Positions 1 to 7,225 are shown, numbered from the stretch's first letter. The stretch is 7,270 bases of DNA from JAVBPT01 sp031549455 (GCA_031549455.1 JAVBPT010000021.1:1-7270); one strand, 5' to 3'. Numbers and translations: made by a program. Notes: generated by a model not told the origin, from the letters alone.

Positions 1-1
1 T

Positions 2-3000
2 ATGAATTATGTGGAATACACAGAGCTTGCCCAGGATATTTTGAAACGCTATGATCATTCGCTTTTTGGTTATTGGTTAAAAGATTATTACTATGTAAAT
101 AAAAATGGAAGCGTACAAAGAACAAGCGGAAGTGATGGTTCGGTGTTTAATTATATCAGAAAGATAGAAGAGGCAAAATACAATACCCGTTTTATTTACA
201 ATGAAAGCATCAAGGCCTACATGGAGTTTAAAGATTTAAGAGAAAAGGAAATGCTTTTGGGACTGGTTCTTGAAGTAAATAAAAGAGTCCCATCCCCGCC
301 AACCGTCAGCTTCTCAAAAGAAATAGGAGACTGGATAAACGAAGAGGTGGTGATCCGCTGTTTGACAGAGGAGGAAGGGTGTTTTGTCCAATTCTCTCTT
401 GGGAAGGAGGAATGGAGAAAGTATGAGGCGCCCGTTGTTTTGAATACAGATGGCCTATGGACGATTCGATTTAGAACAGTGAATGCATATGGTTCTTTTT
501 CGAGCATTGTCGAGAAGGTTGTAAAAATGGACCGAACAAAACCAGAACTTCTTGCGATACATATTAATCAGAGCTTTGTTTCAAAAGAGAACATCAAGTG
601 GGTAAATGGGGAGGAAGTGACCTATTCCATTTTGGTGAGGGAAGCTCTTTCCAAGATCAAAAACGTGGTGAGTGGTAAAGCATATCGTTTAAAGATGGTG
701 GATACCGATCTGTATTCGATTGAAATAGAGGCCAACATCGAAGAAACAATACAGCTTATTTTATACGACGCAGCGGGGAATGAGCTGGAGATACACTTTA
801 AAGAAAAATGCAAAGTGGATCGCACACCACCCGTATTCAAAACGGAGAGGGTTAAAAATAAGTCCCATTCAGAAAATAAAGAGGTGATCCTTGAGGCACT
901 GGATACAGAGAGCGGATTGCTTGGTATTTTTTATTCGATTAACGGGGGAATCTATAAACTGTATCAGGGGAAATTGGAGCTTGAGGCGGGGGTATATGAT
1001 CGGAATGCCAAATTGATGTATTATGCAGTGGATCAGGTGGGCAATAAAACAGAAGAAAAAAATTTGGTGGTCAATCTAAATGCAAAACCAAGCATTCGCA
1101 CAGAAGAGATCAAAAAAGAGTACGGAATAAGGGAAAATGTGATATTTTATTATAAGATAGATGATCCCAATCCAGGAGATAGTCTCAGTGTAAGGCTTGA
1201 GGTAAGGGAGGGAGACTGGAAAGTTCTTGAGAAGATAGAGCATGCCACCTCAAGCACAGCACAAAATGAATGGCTCCTTCCAAGAAAATATTTTGAGGAA
1301 ATGGACTATGATAAGCAGTTCCGATTTAGGCTGGTTGTATCGGATGGACTTTCTGAGGCGCAGAGTGAAGAAATGGTGGTTCAAAAAGTCAACACGGAAC
1401 CGTTAGTGCGTCTAGAGAAACCAACGCTTTTTGAGGCGCAACTGTCGGATTATCAAGAATTTTGGTTTGGTGTAGAGGACCCCGACGCAGTACCTTATAA
1501 TTATTTGAATCTAAAGGTATACTATAAAATAGGGAAAGAGGAAAGGATTCTTTTAAATGAAACCGTCAAGAATGGGGAGGTAAGGGTTCAATCCGGTTTT
1601 TATCTCGAGCAGGGAATAAATAAAGTATATGTAGACATTACAGACGGCTATGCAAAGGTAAAAACAAGCTTTGATTTTTTCGTTGAACCTGAGATCCGCT
1701 TTGAAGAAGAAAGAACGATTTTCATAGCAGAGTATAAATTTGATAAATCAAAAGAATACTTTAACATGCTTCATACAAAAATAAAGGAGAACACCTATCT
1801 GCTTCTTTCCATACCAGAATCAACCAAGGATGCTATTTCAAGATCCAATCTAGGGCCAATGGAGCTTATAAAACCCTATGAGTTCAATCGGGAGAATAAG
1901 ATTTTTTATACCATAGAAGCATTATCTACGAAAGAGATGGATGACTTTGTAAAGGAGGTTACAAGAGAAGAGAACAAAAGGGTGTACGCTTTAGGGGATG
2001 TATTAAACATCGATCAAATTCTCTTTTATGATGAAGAAGCGGATTACTTTGAGAGGGGGGAGGCGAATAGAGGTCTAGACCGAAAAATACAAGTCTATCA
2101 GACGCCTCATCTTTTTGAAAACCACCAAGGGGTCATTGAGGAAAATGGATACTTAGACGAGGACCTAAACTGGAGTGAGACGCATTATAGGCGGTATGAA
2201 GACTTCAATCAGTTTGACCAAGCGAGCGTGGAGAGAAGTTATACAAGCCTTGGGTTAAAACTGAACCGAGTGGGAAGATACATTTTAAATATGATTGAGA
2301 GGGACTACATCGAAGAAGCGGAGGAATACAGCAAATATTCAAACGATCTCAATTATGAATTCTACGTCCATAGAAAACCCGAGGCGTACATTGGCTATAG
2401 GGAAAATAAGGATGGGACAATTGACTTGATTCTGGACGCCTATGACCTTGACTTTTACAGCCATGACAAAGGAATTAAGCAAGAGGGATTATATGTTCGA
2501 AAGATGAATTACAGTAATGAGGTTTTGGAAGACTGGCATCTATGGGATAAACCACTTAAAAACATTGCCCTAAATCCGACGATAATTACGGAGTATCGCT
2601 ATGAGGTCACAGACTTTGGAATTAGCCTTGAGGAAAATGCGTTTTGCTTTTCTAACTCCCTGAGCATACGATTTGATGATAGCGGTAGGCCGCCCAGAGC
2701 AGGTTTCAAATATAGAATTGCTTCAAATAAAGATAGACAGGATGAGGCAGGAGGGTATCTTTATAAAGGGAATATGGCAAGGGAAAAAGCGCATTTCGAG
2801 GAAGAGGTGTCCTACAATGACCTCTTTGCAAGGAGCGGACTACGTGAACTGGAGTACTTATATGATGAATCCACATTTAACGCCCTTTTTGATGAGGGGA
2901 ACAAGTGGTCCAATACACTTACGGTCAAAAATCGATATGGGTTATCTTATACCACAGAAGAAAAAGAACTGGTGATGAGGGAGATTTGTTTGCGAGATTA

Positions 3001-3925
3001 TTCTGAGGATTACTATGAGGAAGGGAAAGGGTTTGCTGCATCGGAAAAGGCAAGGTTTAAGATCAAACTTTTGGATGCGAGAGATGAAGACATTGAGGTT
3101 GTATTGAACATCTTCGGAAAAGAGATGGCGATGAAGAAGCAGAATGGATTTTATGAAGTGGAAGTGGTCATCCCTGAAGAAGCGAAAGAAGAAATTTCCT
3201 ATCTTGTTTTGGTTTATTCTCGAAGAAGTAATGAATTGATACACAAAGAAGAATTCAGAGCAAAGGTGTATCAGAGGGTCTTGCTTTATAACTTTAATAT
3301 TCTCTCAGTCAGTGATCCGTTATGGACTAAACTATTCTATAATAAGGTGTATTATACAAAAGAGCTGCCACTTGATTCATATAAAAATCATGGAAATGCG
3401 ATTAAGAAAGGATACAGTTTTGGTTTTTCGCTCCACTCAAAGGGTTTGAGAAAACCGGGGGACCATATCAAGATAACCCCTACGTTCTATTTATTAGATG
3501 AAAGTATGACAAGAAGAGAAGCCGTAAAACTGTATTATAAGTCAAACGATAATCAGTTGATTGAAATCGGAAGCGTAAGGGACACACTTACGATACAGAT
3601 GGACCAAAAAAACTTGGGCGGATTAACCGATATAAGACTGCGAGATTCAAAGCACGGTGGCGGGTTTGAGGTTTGGGAGGGCAAGTATTTTGTTCCGTAC
3701 AATGCGTTTGCAATTCAAGAGGGAAAAATGATTCGGGATGGCTATCTGGTAGTGAATTTTCAGCTAGAAGCCATCTGCGATGGCGTCTCCAAGTTCACAT
3801 ATGTGCCATTGAAATGGAAAGAAGAAAGCGAGGTGAAACGCACAGATTATAAGATGGGTGATGTGGTGGTGTACAGCAACAGTAAAACGATCTTAAGTGA
3901 TTATGAAGTGAAAGAAATTTATTAG
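2..3925 (+). CDS. Very large multi-domain Ig-like/OmpL47-like repeat protein, 5' end probably cut by window edge
   Basis: At least 1307 residues are open. The first ATG lies at the window edge with no visible ribosome binding site or signal peptide, so the gene probably starts further upstream. Residues ~96-560 form about five beta-rich modules with linkers typical of Ig-like/OmpL47-like extracellular domains: a KMDRTKPE boundary near 175-182, YDAAGN near 255-260, KVDRTPP near 271-277, VDQVGNK near 343-349, VSDGL near 446-450 and VDITDGY near 544-550. Such modules usually act as spacers or binding units in surface or secreted proteins. Residues ~565-1307 are acidic, rich in Tyr and Glu, and carry no catalytic motif I recognise. 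A KPGDHIKITP segment near residue 1150 resembles, from memory, a C-terminal module of large exported Firmicutes proteins. No membrane segment or LPXTG-type anchor is visible at the C-terminus. Its function is unknown. An exported structural or surface role is inference from the repeats. Confidence 0.88.
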   Translation: MNYVEYTELAQDILKRYDHSLFGYWLKDYYYVNKNGSVQRTSGSDGSVFNYIRKIEEAKYNTRFIYNESIKAYMEFKDLREKEMLLGLVLEVNKRVPSPPTVSFSKEIGDWINEEVVIRCLTEEEGCFVQFSLGKEEWRKYEAPVVLNTDGLWTIRFRTVNAYGSFSSIVEKVVKMDRTKPELLAIHINQSFVSKENIKWVNGEEVTYSILVREALSKIKNVVSGKAYRLKMVDTDLYSIEIEANIEETIQLILYDAAGNELEIHFKEKCKVDRTPPVFKTERVKNKSHSENKEVILEALDTESGLLGIFYSINGGIYKLYQGKLELEAGVYDRNAKLMYYAVDQVGNKTEEKNLVVNLNAKPSIRTEEIKKEYGIRENVIFYYKIDDPNPGDSLSVRLEVREGDWKVLEKIEHATSSTAQNEWLLPRKYFEEMDYDKQFRFRLVVSDGLSEAQSEEMVVQKVNTEPLVRLEKPTLFEAQLSDYQEFWFGVEDPDAVPYNYLNLKVYYKIGKEERILLNETVKNGEVRVQSGFYLEQGINKVYVDITDGYAKVKTSFDFFVEPEIRFEEERTIFIAEYKFDKSKEYFNMLHTKIKENTYLLLSIPESTKDAISRSNLGPMELIKPYEFNRENKIFYTIEALSTKEMDDFVKEVTREENKRVYALGDVLNIDQILFYDEEADYFERGEANRGLDRKIQVYQTPHLFENHQGVIEENGYLDEDLNWSETHYRRYEDFNQFDQASVERSYTSLGLKLNRVGRYILNMIERDYIEEAEEYSKYSNDLNYEFYVHRKPEAYIGYRENKDGTIDLILDAYDLDFYSHDKGIKQEGLYVRKMNYSNEVLEDWHLWDKPLKNIALNPTIITEYRYEVTDFGISLEENAFCFSNSLSIRFDDSGRPPRAGFKYRIASNKDRQDEAGGYLYKGNMAREKAHFEEEVSYNDLFARSGLRELEYLYDESTFNALFDEGNKWSNTLTVKNRYGLSYTTEEKELVMREICLRDYSEDYYEEGKGFAASEKARFKIKLLDARDEDIEVVLNIFGKEMAMKKQNGFYEVEVVIPEEAKEEISYLVLVYSRRSNELIHKEEFRAKVYQRVLLYNFNILSVSDPLWTKLFYNKVYYTKELPLDSYKNHGNAIKKGYSFGFSLHSKGLRKPGDHIKITPTFYLLDESMTRREAVKLYYKSNDNQLIEIGSVRDTLTIQMDQKNLGGLTDIRLRDSKHGGGFEVWEGKYFVPYNAFAIQEGKMIRDGYLVVNFQLEAICDGVSKFTYVPLKWKEESEVKRTDYKMGDVVVYSNSKTILSDYEVKEIY

Positions 3926-3929
3926 GAGG
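3924..3929 (+). promoter_or_regulatory. Ribosome binding site of ydbC
   Basis: A perfect AGGAGG overlaps the TAG stop of the large upstream gene and lies 7 nt before the ATG at 3937. A TTG codon at 3931 would also open the frame, but it sits directly against the Shine-Dalgarno sequence, so the ATG is the better start. The overlap suggests translation linked to the upstream gene. Confidence 0.85.
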
Positions 3930-3936
3930 ATTGAAA

Positions 3937-4155
3937 ATGGAAGAATTCAAATATGAAATTGTTGAGGAGATTGCGATTCTATCAGAAAGTAAAAGGGGAT
4001 GGAGCAAGGAGATTAATCGAGTAAGCTGGAACGATAGAGAACCCAAATATGACATTCGTGAATGGGCACCTGGGCATGAAAAAATGGGAAAGGGCGTTTC
4101 GTTAAATGATGAAGAAATGGCAAGATTAGTTGAAATAATCGGGAAAAGGGTATAG
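3937..4155 (+). CDS. ydbC: YdbC-type PC4-like single-stranded DNA binding protein
   Basis: The 72-residue product matches the YdbC family of Firmicutes, a bacterial version of the PC4 (p15) transcription coactivator fold. Recognition rests on family signatures I know from the Lactococcus lactis protein: a beta-rich N-terminal half with KYEIVEEIAILSES, the RVSWNDREPKYDIREW segment (residues 28-43), PGHEKMGKG (45-53), and a C-terminal helix with LNDEEMARLVEIIG. The length is normal, so the gene is intact. The Lactococcus protein has a solved structure and binds single-stranded DNA as a dimer. A role in replication, repair or transcription is inferred from that. It lies 11 nt after the large repeat-protein gene and may share its transcript. 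No terminator is visible before the cheB promoter, so readthrough into cheB-radA is possible. Confidence 0.93.
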   Translation: MEEFKYEIVEEIAILSESKRGWSKEINRVSWNDREPKYDIREWAPGHEKMGKGVSLNDEEMARLVEIIGKRV

Positions 4156-4169
4156 GTTTAAAAAATCTT

Positions 4170-4198
4170 TTGATATCTTGTTGAAAATGTGATATACT
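4170..4198 (+). promoter_or_regulatory. Sigma-A promoter of the cheB-radA operon
   Basis: A -35 box TTGATA (4170-4175) and a -10 box TATACT (4193-4198) are separated by 17 nt. A TG at 4190-4191 forms an extended -10. Transcription should start near 4205, leaving a leader of only about 13 nt before the ATG at 4218. The ribosome binding site in that leader is poor (AAGTGAG, 4206-4212). Confidence 0.8.
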
Positions 4199-4217
4199 AT
4201 GAAAAAAGTGAGAATTT

Positions 4218-4805
4218 ATGAAACCAGATTTAATACTGATTGCTGCTTCTGCCGGAGGACCACCCGTTCTCCGAAAGATCGTATCACAGATCTCAGCGAA
4301 TATTAATGTGCCCGTTTTGATTGTTCAACATATGCCAAGCGGCTTTACGGGGATGCTTGCTGAGTCTATGAACCGAGAATCTCAGCTTACAGTCGTTGAG
4401 GCGTCACATAATGAAAAGCTGGAACCGGCTAAGGTATATATTGCGCCGGGCGGTTTTCACCTCGCAATTGATTCGGGGCGATACATGCCCAAGATAAAAA
4501 TATTGGATACAGAAACGGTCAATCACGTTAAGCCGGCAGCGGATGTTTTGTTTAAAAACGTGGCAGATGAATACGCAGGTAAAAATATTGTTGTTGTGGT
4601 TGCAACGGGGATGGGGAAAGACGGGATGCGTGGTGTAGAATATCTAAAGCAAAAGTGCAATTGCTATTGTATTACAGAATCAGAAGGTTCGTGTACAATT
4701 TATGGGATGCCAAAAGCAGTAGATGATGCCGGACTTTCAGATGAGTCTTTGGACGCAAATCATATTTCGAAGCGAATCAACGCACTTTGTGAGAAGGGGT
4801 GGTAA
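4218..4805 (+). CDS. cheB: Stand-alone CheB methylesterase domain protein
   Basis: The 195-residue product is a CheB C-terminal catalytic domain with no N-terminal response-regulator receiver. CheB hydrolyses glutamate methyl esters (and deamidates glutamine) on chemoreceptors. The expected triad is present with normal spacing: Ser11 in AASAGGP, His38 in VQHMPSGFTG, and Asp135 in TGMGKDGMRG. APGGFHL (76-82) and YGMPKA (162-167) are further family motifs. Oddities: the usual Thr after the catalytic Ser is Ala12, and the segment that normally reads like T-I-A-Q-D-E is replaced by a cysteine-rich stretch (Cys147, 149, 151, 159). The ATG at 4218 starts right at the domain boundary, so the receiver was not cut off by a wrong start. 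No chemotaxis genes are adjacent. The gene has its own promoter, and radA begins 1 nt after its stop. Receptor demethylation is likely, but another esterase/amidase substrate is possible. Confidence 0.92.
   Translation: MKPDLILIAASAGGPPVLRKIVSQISANINVPVLIVQHMPSGFTGMLAESMNRESQLTVVEASHNEKLEPAKVYIAPGGFHLAIDSGRYMPKIKILDTETVNHVKPAADVLFKNVADEYAGKNIVVVVATGMGKDGMRGVEYLKQKCNCYCITESEGSCTIYGMPKAVDDAGLSDESLDANHISKRINALCEKGW
4794..4802 (+). promoter_or_regulatory. Ribosome binding site of radA inside the cheB end
   Basis: AAGGGGTGG lies in the last codons of cheB and ends 4 nt before the ATG at 4807. It fixes the radA start. The upstream in-frame ATG at 4723 would add 28 residues that merely read the cheB 3' end in another frame. 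The arrangement suggests translational coupling. Confidence 0.75.
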
Positions 4806-4806
4806 A

Positions 4807-6156
4807 ATGGCAAAAGTAAAAACCAAATTTGTGTGTTTAGAATGCGGTTACGAATCTGTTAAATGGCTCGGAAAGTGTCCGGACTGTTCAGGATACAGTA
4901 CTTTCACAGAAGAACGGATTTTTGAAGAGAAGAATGCTTCCAAAAAAATATTGGATTTTGATGTGAAGAAACCGGTTTGTCTGGATCATATCGAGATCGT
5001 GGAGGCGGATCGAGTGAAGACCGGGATGGAAGAGTTGGATCGAGTTTTGGGAGATGGGTTTGTAAAAGGTTCTCTCGTCCTAATAGGCGGGGAGCCGGGG
5101 ATAGGAAAATCCACCTTATTATTGCAAGTTTCGGAACTGGTTGCTAAAAAAGAGGTGGATGTATTGTACATAACAGGAGAAGAATCTCTAAGCCAGATCA
5201 AAATGAGAGCAGACCGGTTGGGTGTTTTAAGCAAACAAATCCACATTCTGCCCGAAACCAATATTGAGATTATTATTGAAACGATTAAAAAGGACCATCC
5301 GCAGTTTTTGATTGTGGATTCGATACAAACGATTTATACAGATGAAATTACCTCTGTTCCAGGAAGTGTGAGCCAGGTAAGAGAAATTACCAATATGTTT
5401 ATGAATATTTCTAAAAACATGGGTATTACAACGGTGATTATTGGCCATGTTACAAAAGAAGGGAATATTGCAGGGCCAAAGATACTAGAGCATATGGTGG
5501 ACACAGTTTTATATTTTGAGGGGGAACGCCTAAATACCAACCGGATTATTCGAACGGTTAAAAATAGGTTTGGTTCTACGAACGAGATTGGCGTATTCGA
5601 GATGGGAGCGAAGGGTTTGATTGAAATAGCCGAACCATCTAAACTCCTGATTGAGAGTAAAAAAGAGGCGAGCGGATCTGTAATTGGATGTGCGCTGGAG
5701 GGAACGAGGCCTCTTCTTTTAGAAATACAGGCACTTGTGACCAAAACCAATCTACCCATGCCAAGAAGAACGGCAATCGGAATTGACTATAACAGGCTTT
5801 CGCTCCTGGTGGCGATTATTGAGAAGCATTTAAATGTCTACCTGGGTGCCTACGATGTCTATGTCAATGTGGTGGGCGGGTTTAAAGTGAATGATACCTC
5901 GACGGACCTGGCGGTTGTTACCGCCGTTTTGTCTAGTTATTATGACCAGATTCTACCGAATGATGTTGCATTTGTGGGAGAGGTTGGGCTACTGGGCGAG
6001 ATCAGGAGTATCATAAATTTCGAAGCAAGACAGAAAGAATTGAAGAAAATGGGATTTAAGTATTGCTTTACGGCAAACACAGATACGGTAATTAGTGGAT
6101 TCGATGTGAAGTTGATCCAAAATGTACGAGATTTGAGGAAAACAATAAAAGGATAA
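4807..6156 (+). CDS. radA: DNA repair protein RadA/Sms
   Basis: The 449-residue product has the full RadA (Sms) architecture and a typical length. An N-terminal zinc finger has C10-x2-C13 and C24-x2-C27. A RecA-like ATPase core follows, with Walker A GGEPGIGKST (94-103, Lys101), a Walker B strand FLIVDS (167-172), and the RadA-specific KNRFG motif at 252-256. A C-terminal Lon protease-like domain (~285-449) includes MPRRTAIGIDYNR (318-330) and a DLAVVTAVLSS segment (367-377). RadA is a DnaB-like ring ATPase that drives branch migration of recombination intermediates with RecA. The Lon-like domain binds DNA and is not a protease. All key residues are present. It is the second gene of the cheB-radA operon. 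In many Firmicutes radA follows clpC and precedes disA, but neither is present here. No terminator is visible after the stop, so some readthrough into carD is likely. Confidence 0.97.
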   Translation: MAKVKTKFVCLECGYESVKWLGKCPDCSGYSTFTEERIFEEKNASKKILDFDVKKPVCLDHIEIVEADRVKTGMEELDRVLGDGFVKGSLVLIGGEPGIGKSTLLLQVSELVAKKEVDVLYITGEESLSQIKMRADRLGVLSKQIHILPETNIEIIIETIKKDHPQFLIVDSIQTIYTDEITSVPGSVSQVREITNMFMNISKNMGITTVIIGHVTKEGNIAGPKILEHMVDTVLYFEGERLNTNRIIRTVKNRFGSTNEIGVFEMGAKGLIEIAEPSKLLIESKKEASGSVIGCALEGTRPLLLEIQALVTKTNLPMPRRTAIGIDYNRLSLLVAIIEKHLNVYLGAYDVYVNVVGGFKVNDTSTDLAVVTAVLSSYYDQILPNDVAFVGEVGLLGEIRSIINFEARQKELKKMGFKYCFTANTDTVISGFDVKLIQNVRDLRKTIKG

Positions 6157-6172
6157 AATTGGTAAAAATGGC

Positions 6173-6201
6173 TTGTAATTTTATGGAACATATGGTATAA
6201 T
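6173..6201 (+). promoter_or_regulatory. Sigma-A promoter of carD
   Basis: A -35 box TTGTAA (6173-6178) and a perfect TATAAT (6196-6201) are 17 nt apart, with a TG at 6193-6194 giving an extended -10. The start point should be near A6208, about 20 nt before the ATG at 6228. Confidence 0.82.
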
Positions 6202-6227
6202 ATTCTTATGTGAAAAAAGGGGGACAT

Positions 6228-6719
6228 ATGTTCAAAGTAGGAGATAAAGTATCTCATCCTGTGCATGGAGCCGGGGTAATAAAGGGCATCGAAACGAAAG
6301 AGGTGCTTGGGGAAAAGCAAAAGTATTATTCGATATTTATTGAAACGAATAAGATGAATCTACTTGTGTCCACAGATAAGGCGGGAGAAGCCGGAATTAG
6401 AAAGGTTATGATGAAATCTCAAATGGATACGATCCTTGACCGATTGACCAATGAAGAAGTGAGTGTAAATAAGAATTGGATTGAAAGAGGAAGAGTTAAT
6501 GCGGATAGGCTTAAATCTGGGAAGATTAATGATGTCATCATGGTATTAAAGGAATTACATGCAATCGACAAAGAAAAAGGGCTATCTATGTCGGATAAAA
6601 GGCTTTATAATATGGCAACTCAAATCTTGGCGAGCGAGCTTGCGCTGGTTAAAAATATGGATAATGAAGAGGCCAAAAAGTTGATGGAAGACGCATTAAA
6701 TAAAAATATGTACATATAA
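6228..6719 (+). CDS. carD: CarD/CdnL family RNA polymerase-binding transcription regulator
   Basis: The 163-residue product matches the CarD/CdnL family throughout. The N-terminal Tudor-like RNA polymerase interaction domain (~1-60) begins FKVGDKVSHPVHGAGVIKGIE. The C-terminal helical DNA-binding domain (~65-145) contains NWIERGRVNADRLKSG, including Trp84 at the position of the tryptophan that wedges into the promoter minor groove in the mycobacterial protein, and the conserved SMSDKRLYNMATQILASELAL. These proteins bind the polymerase beta subunit and stabilise open complexes, often at rRNA promoters. The ATG at 6228 is chosen because AAGGGGG (6217-6223) lies just upstream. A GTG at 6210 would be almost leaderless and would add six atypical residues. 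The gene has its own promoter. Its neighbours downstream are tRNA and rRNA genes, plausible targets. No hairpin terminator is seen before the next promoter, so its transcript probably ends at the hairpin at 6792-6822. Confidence 0.94.
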   Translation: MFKVGDKVSHPVHGAGVIKGIETKEVLGEKQKYYSIFIETNKMNLLVSTDKAGEAGIRKVMMKSQMDTILDRLTNEEVSVNKNWIERGRVNADRLKSGKINDVIMVLKELHAIDKEKGLSMSDKRLYNMATQILASELALVKNMDNEEAKKLMEDALNKNMYI

Positions 6720-6740
6720 TAAAGAATGAGAACGATGATA

Positions 6741-6788
6741 GAAAATGTAAAAAAATCTAGTTGACAATTGACGTTATTATGCTATAAT
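6741..6788 (+). promoter_or_regulatory. Strong promoter of the tRNA-Ser pair
   Basis: A perfect -35 TTGACA (6761-6766) and a perfect -10 TATAAT (6783-6788) are 16 nt apart, with a TG at 6780-6781 (extended -10). An A-rich run at 6741-6757 just upstream could act as an UP element. The start point should be near 6793-6796, about 28 nt before the first tRNA. Confidence 0.87.
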
Positions 6789-6791
6789 GCA

Positions 6792-6822
6792 AAGTACCTT
6801 GTTTACAGGGTACTTGTTTTTT
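6792..6822 (+). terminator. Intrinsic-terminator-like hairpin between tRNA promoter and first tRNA
   Basis: Bases 6792-6801 pair with 6806-6815 to form a 10-bp stem with one G-U wobble and a 4-nt loop (TTTA). It is followed by G and six T residues (6817-6822). This is a textbook Rho-independent shape. The natural reading is the end of the carD transcript, because nothing else between 6719 and 6760 looks like a terminator. It lies downstream of the tRNA promoter, so a transcript from that promoter would also begin with it. Confidence 0.65.
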
Positions 6823-6907
<85 letters not shown>

Positions 6908-6916
6908 TTATATTTT

Positions 6917-7004
6917 GGAGAAATACCCAAGTGGTTGAAGGGACTACCTTGGAAAGGTAGCAGATTGCGCAAGTGATGCGGGGGTTCAAATCCCTCTTTC
7001 TCCG
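6917..7004 (+). tRNA. tRNA-Ser, anticodon GGA
   Basis: An 88-nt class II tRNA, 9 nt after the first one and surely on the same transcript. The acceptor stem is GGAGAAA (6917-6923) with TTTCTCC (6997-7003), and G7004 is the discriminator. The anticodon stem CTACC/GGTAG holds the loop TTGGAAA with GGA at 6951-6953 (UCU, UCC codons). The T arm is GGGGG-TTCAAAT-CCCTC with one G-U pair. The long variable arm fits serine. CCA is not encoded. With the preceding UGA tRNA, the pair reads the whole UCN serine box. Confidence 0.96.
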
Positions 7005-7022
7005 TAAAATACAGGGAATATA

Positions 7023-7051
7023 GATAGTTGAAAATTCTATCAAAAATTTTT
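7023..7051 (+). terminator. Weak terminator-like hairpin after the tRNA pair
   Basis: GATAG (7023-7027) can pair with CTATC (7037-7041) around a 9-nt loop, followed by five A and five T residues (7042-7051). The stem is short and AT-rich, and the T run does not directly follow the stem. It is therefore a weak terminator at best. The same AT-rich bases may instead serve the downstream rRNA promoter. Confidence 0.28.
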
Positions 7052-7090
7052 ATCATATTGCTTGACATTAGAAAAACAGTATGGTAAAAT
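7041..7090 (+). promoter_or_regulatory. rRNA operon promoter with UP-like element
   Basis: A perfect -35 TTGACA (7062-7067) and a -10 TAAAAT (7085-7090) are 17 nt apart, with a TG at 7082-7083 (extended -10). The bases just upstream (7041-7059) are almost pure A and T in runs, as in UP elements bound by the RNA polymerase alpha subunit. The start point should be near 7096-7098, about 130 nt ahead of the mature 16S. Confidence 0.88.
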
Positions 7091-7097
7091 GCTCTAA

Positions 7098-7117
7098 GTC
7101 GTTTCAAAAAAAGCGAC
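7098..7117 (+). other. Hairpin at the 5' end of the rRNA leader
   Basis: GTCGTTT (7098-7104) pairs with AAGCGAC (7111-7117), seven base pairs with one G-U and a 6-nt A-rich loop. It starts at or next to the predicted transcription start and has no T run, so it is not a terminator. It could protect the 5' end of the precursor. Confidence 0.45.
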
Positions 7118-7119
7118 AA

Positions 7120-7131
7120 GAACAATGAAAA
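7120..7131 (+). promoter_or_regulatory. Possible boxA-like antitermination site in the rRNA leader
   Basis: GAACAATGAAAA partly resembles the boxA-type sequences of Firmicutes rRNA leaders (form TTCTTTGAAAA) and lies where one would expect it, shortly after the start point. The match is incomplete, so this is a suggestion only. Confidence 0.25.
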
Positions 7132-7193
7132 ATAAATAAAGCAACCAGCACGAAAAGAACGACAAGAAGTCAAGTAAATTTAAGGGAAAAGAA

Positions 7194-7207
7194 GAGACGA
7201 AAGTCTC
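7194..7207 (+). other. GAAA-tetraloop hairpin just before 16S rRNA
   Basis: GAGAC (7194-7198) and GTCTC (7203-7207) form a perfect 5-bp stem capped by a GAAA (GNRA) tetraloop, ending about 18 nt before the mature 16S. A role in precursor folding or processing is likely by position. Confidence 0.5.
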
Positions 7208-7225
7208 AAAAAGGATAAAACAATT

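Noticed and set aside
2..1700. Direct DNA repeats expected from the repeated Ig-like modules
   Set aside because: The modules share short protein boundary motifs but I see no extended nucleotide repetition, so they are old, diverged domains and not a recent tandem array.
2673..3244. Short open frames on both strands within the large repeat-protein gene (2673-2975 plus, 2942-3244 minus)
   Set aside because: They overlap a continuous coding frame and their translations have no recognisable features. They are shadows of the purine-rich coding strand.
4723..4806. Longer radA start giving 28 extra N-terminal residues
   Set aside because: The extra residues are cheB read in another frame. The ATG at 4807 has a ribosome binding site and starts just ahead of the conserved zinc finger.
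5334..5759. Minus-strand open frame of 141 residues inside radA
   Set aside because: It lies wholly antisense to well-conserved RadA sequence and shows no domain, ribosome binding site or promoter of its own.
6155..6182. AAAATT/AATTTT inverted repeat after radA as a terminator
   Set aside because: Six AT-only pairs with a 16-nt loop is too weak, and it overlaps the carD -35 region.
6210..6227. GTG start for carD
   Set aside because: It lies about 2 nt after the predicted transcription start and has no ribosome binding site, while the ATG at 6228 has one and matches the family N-terminus.
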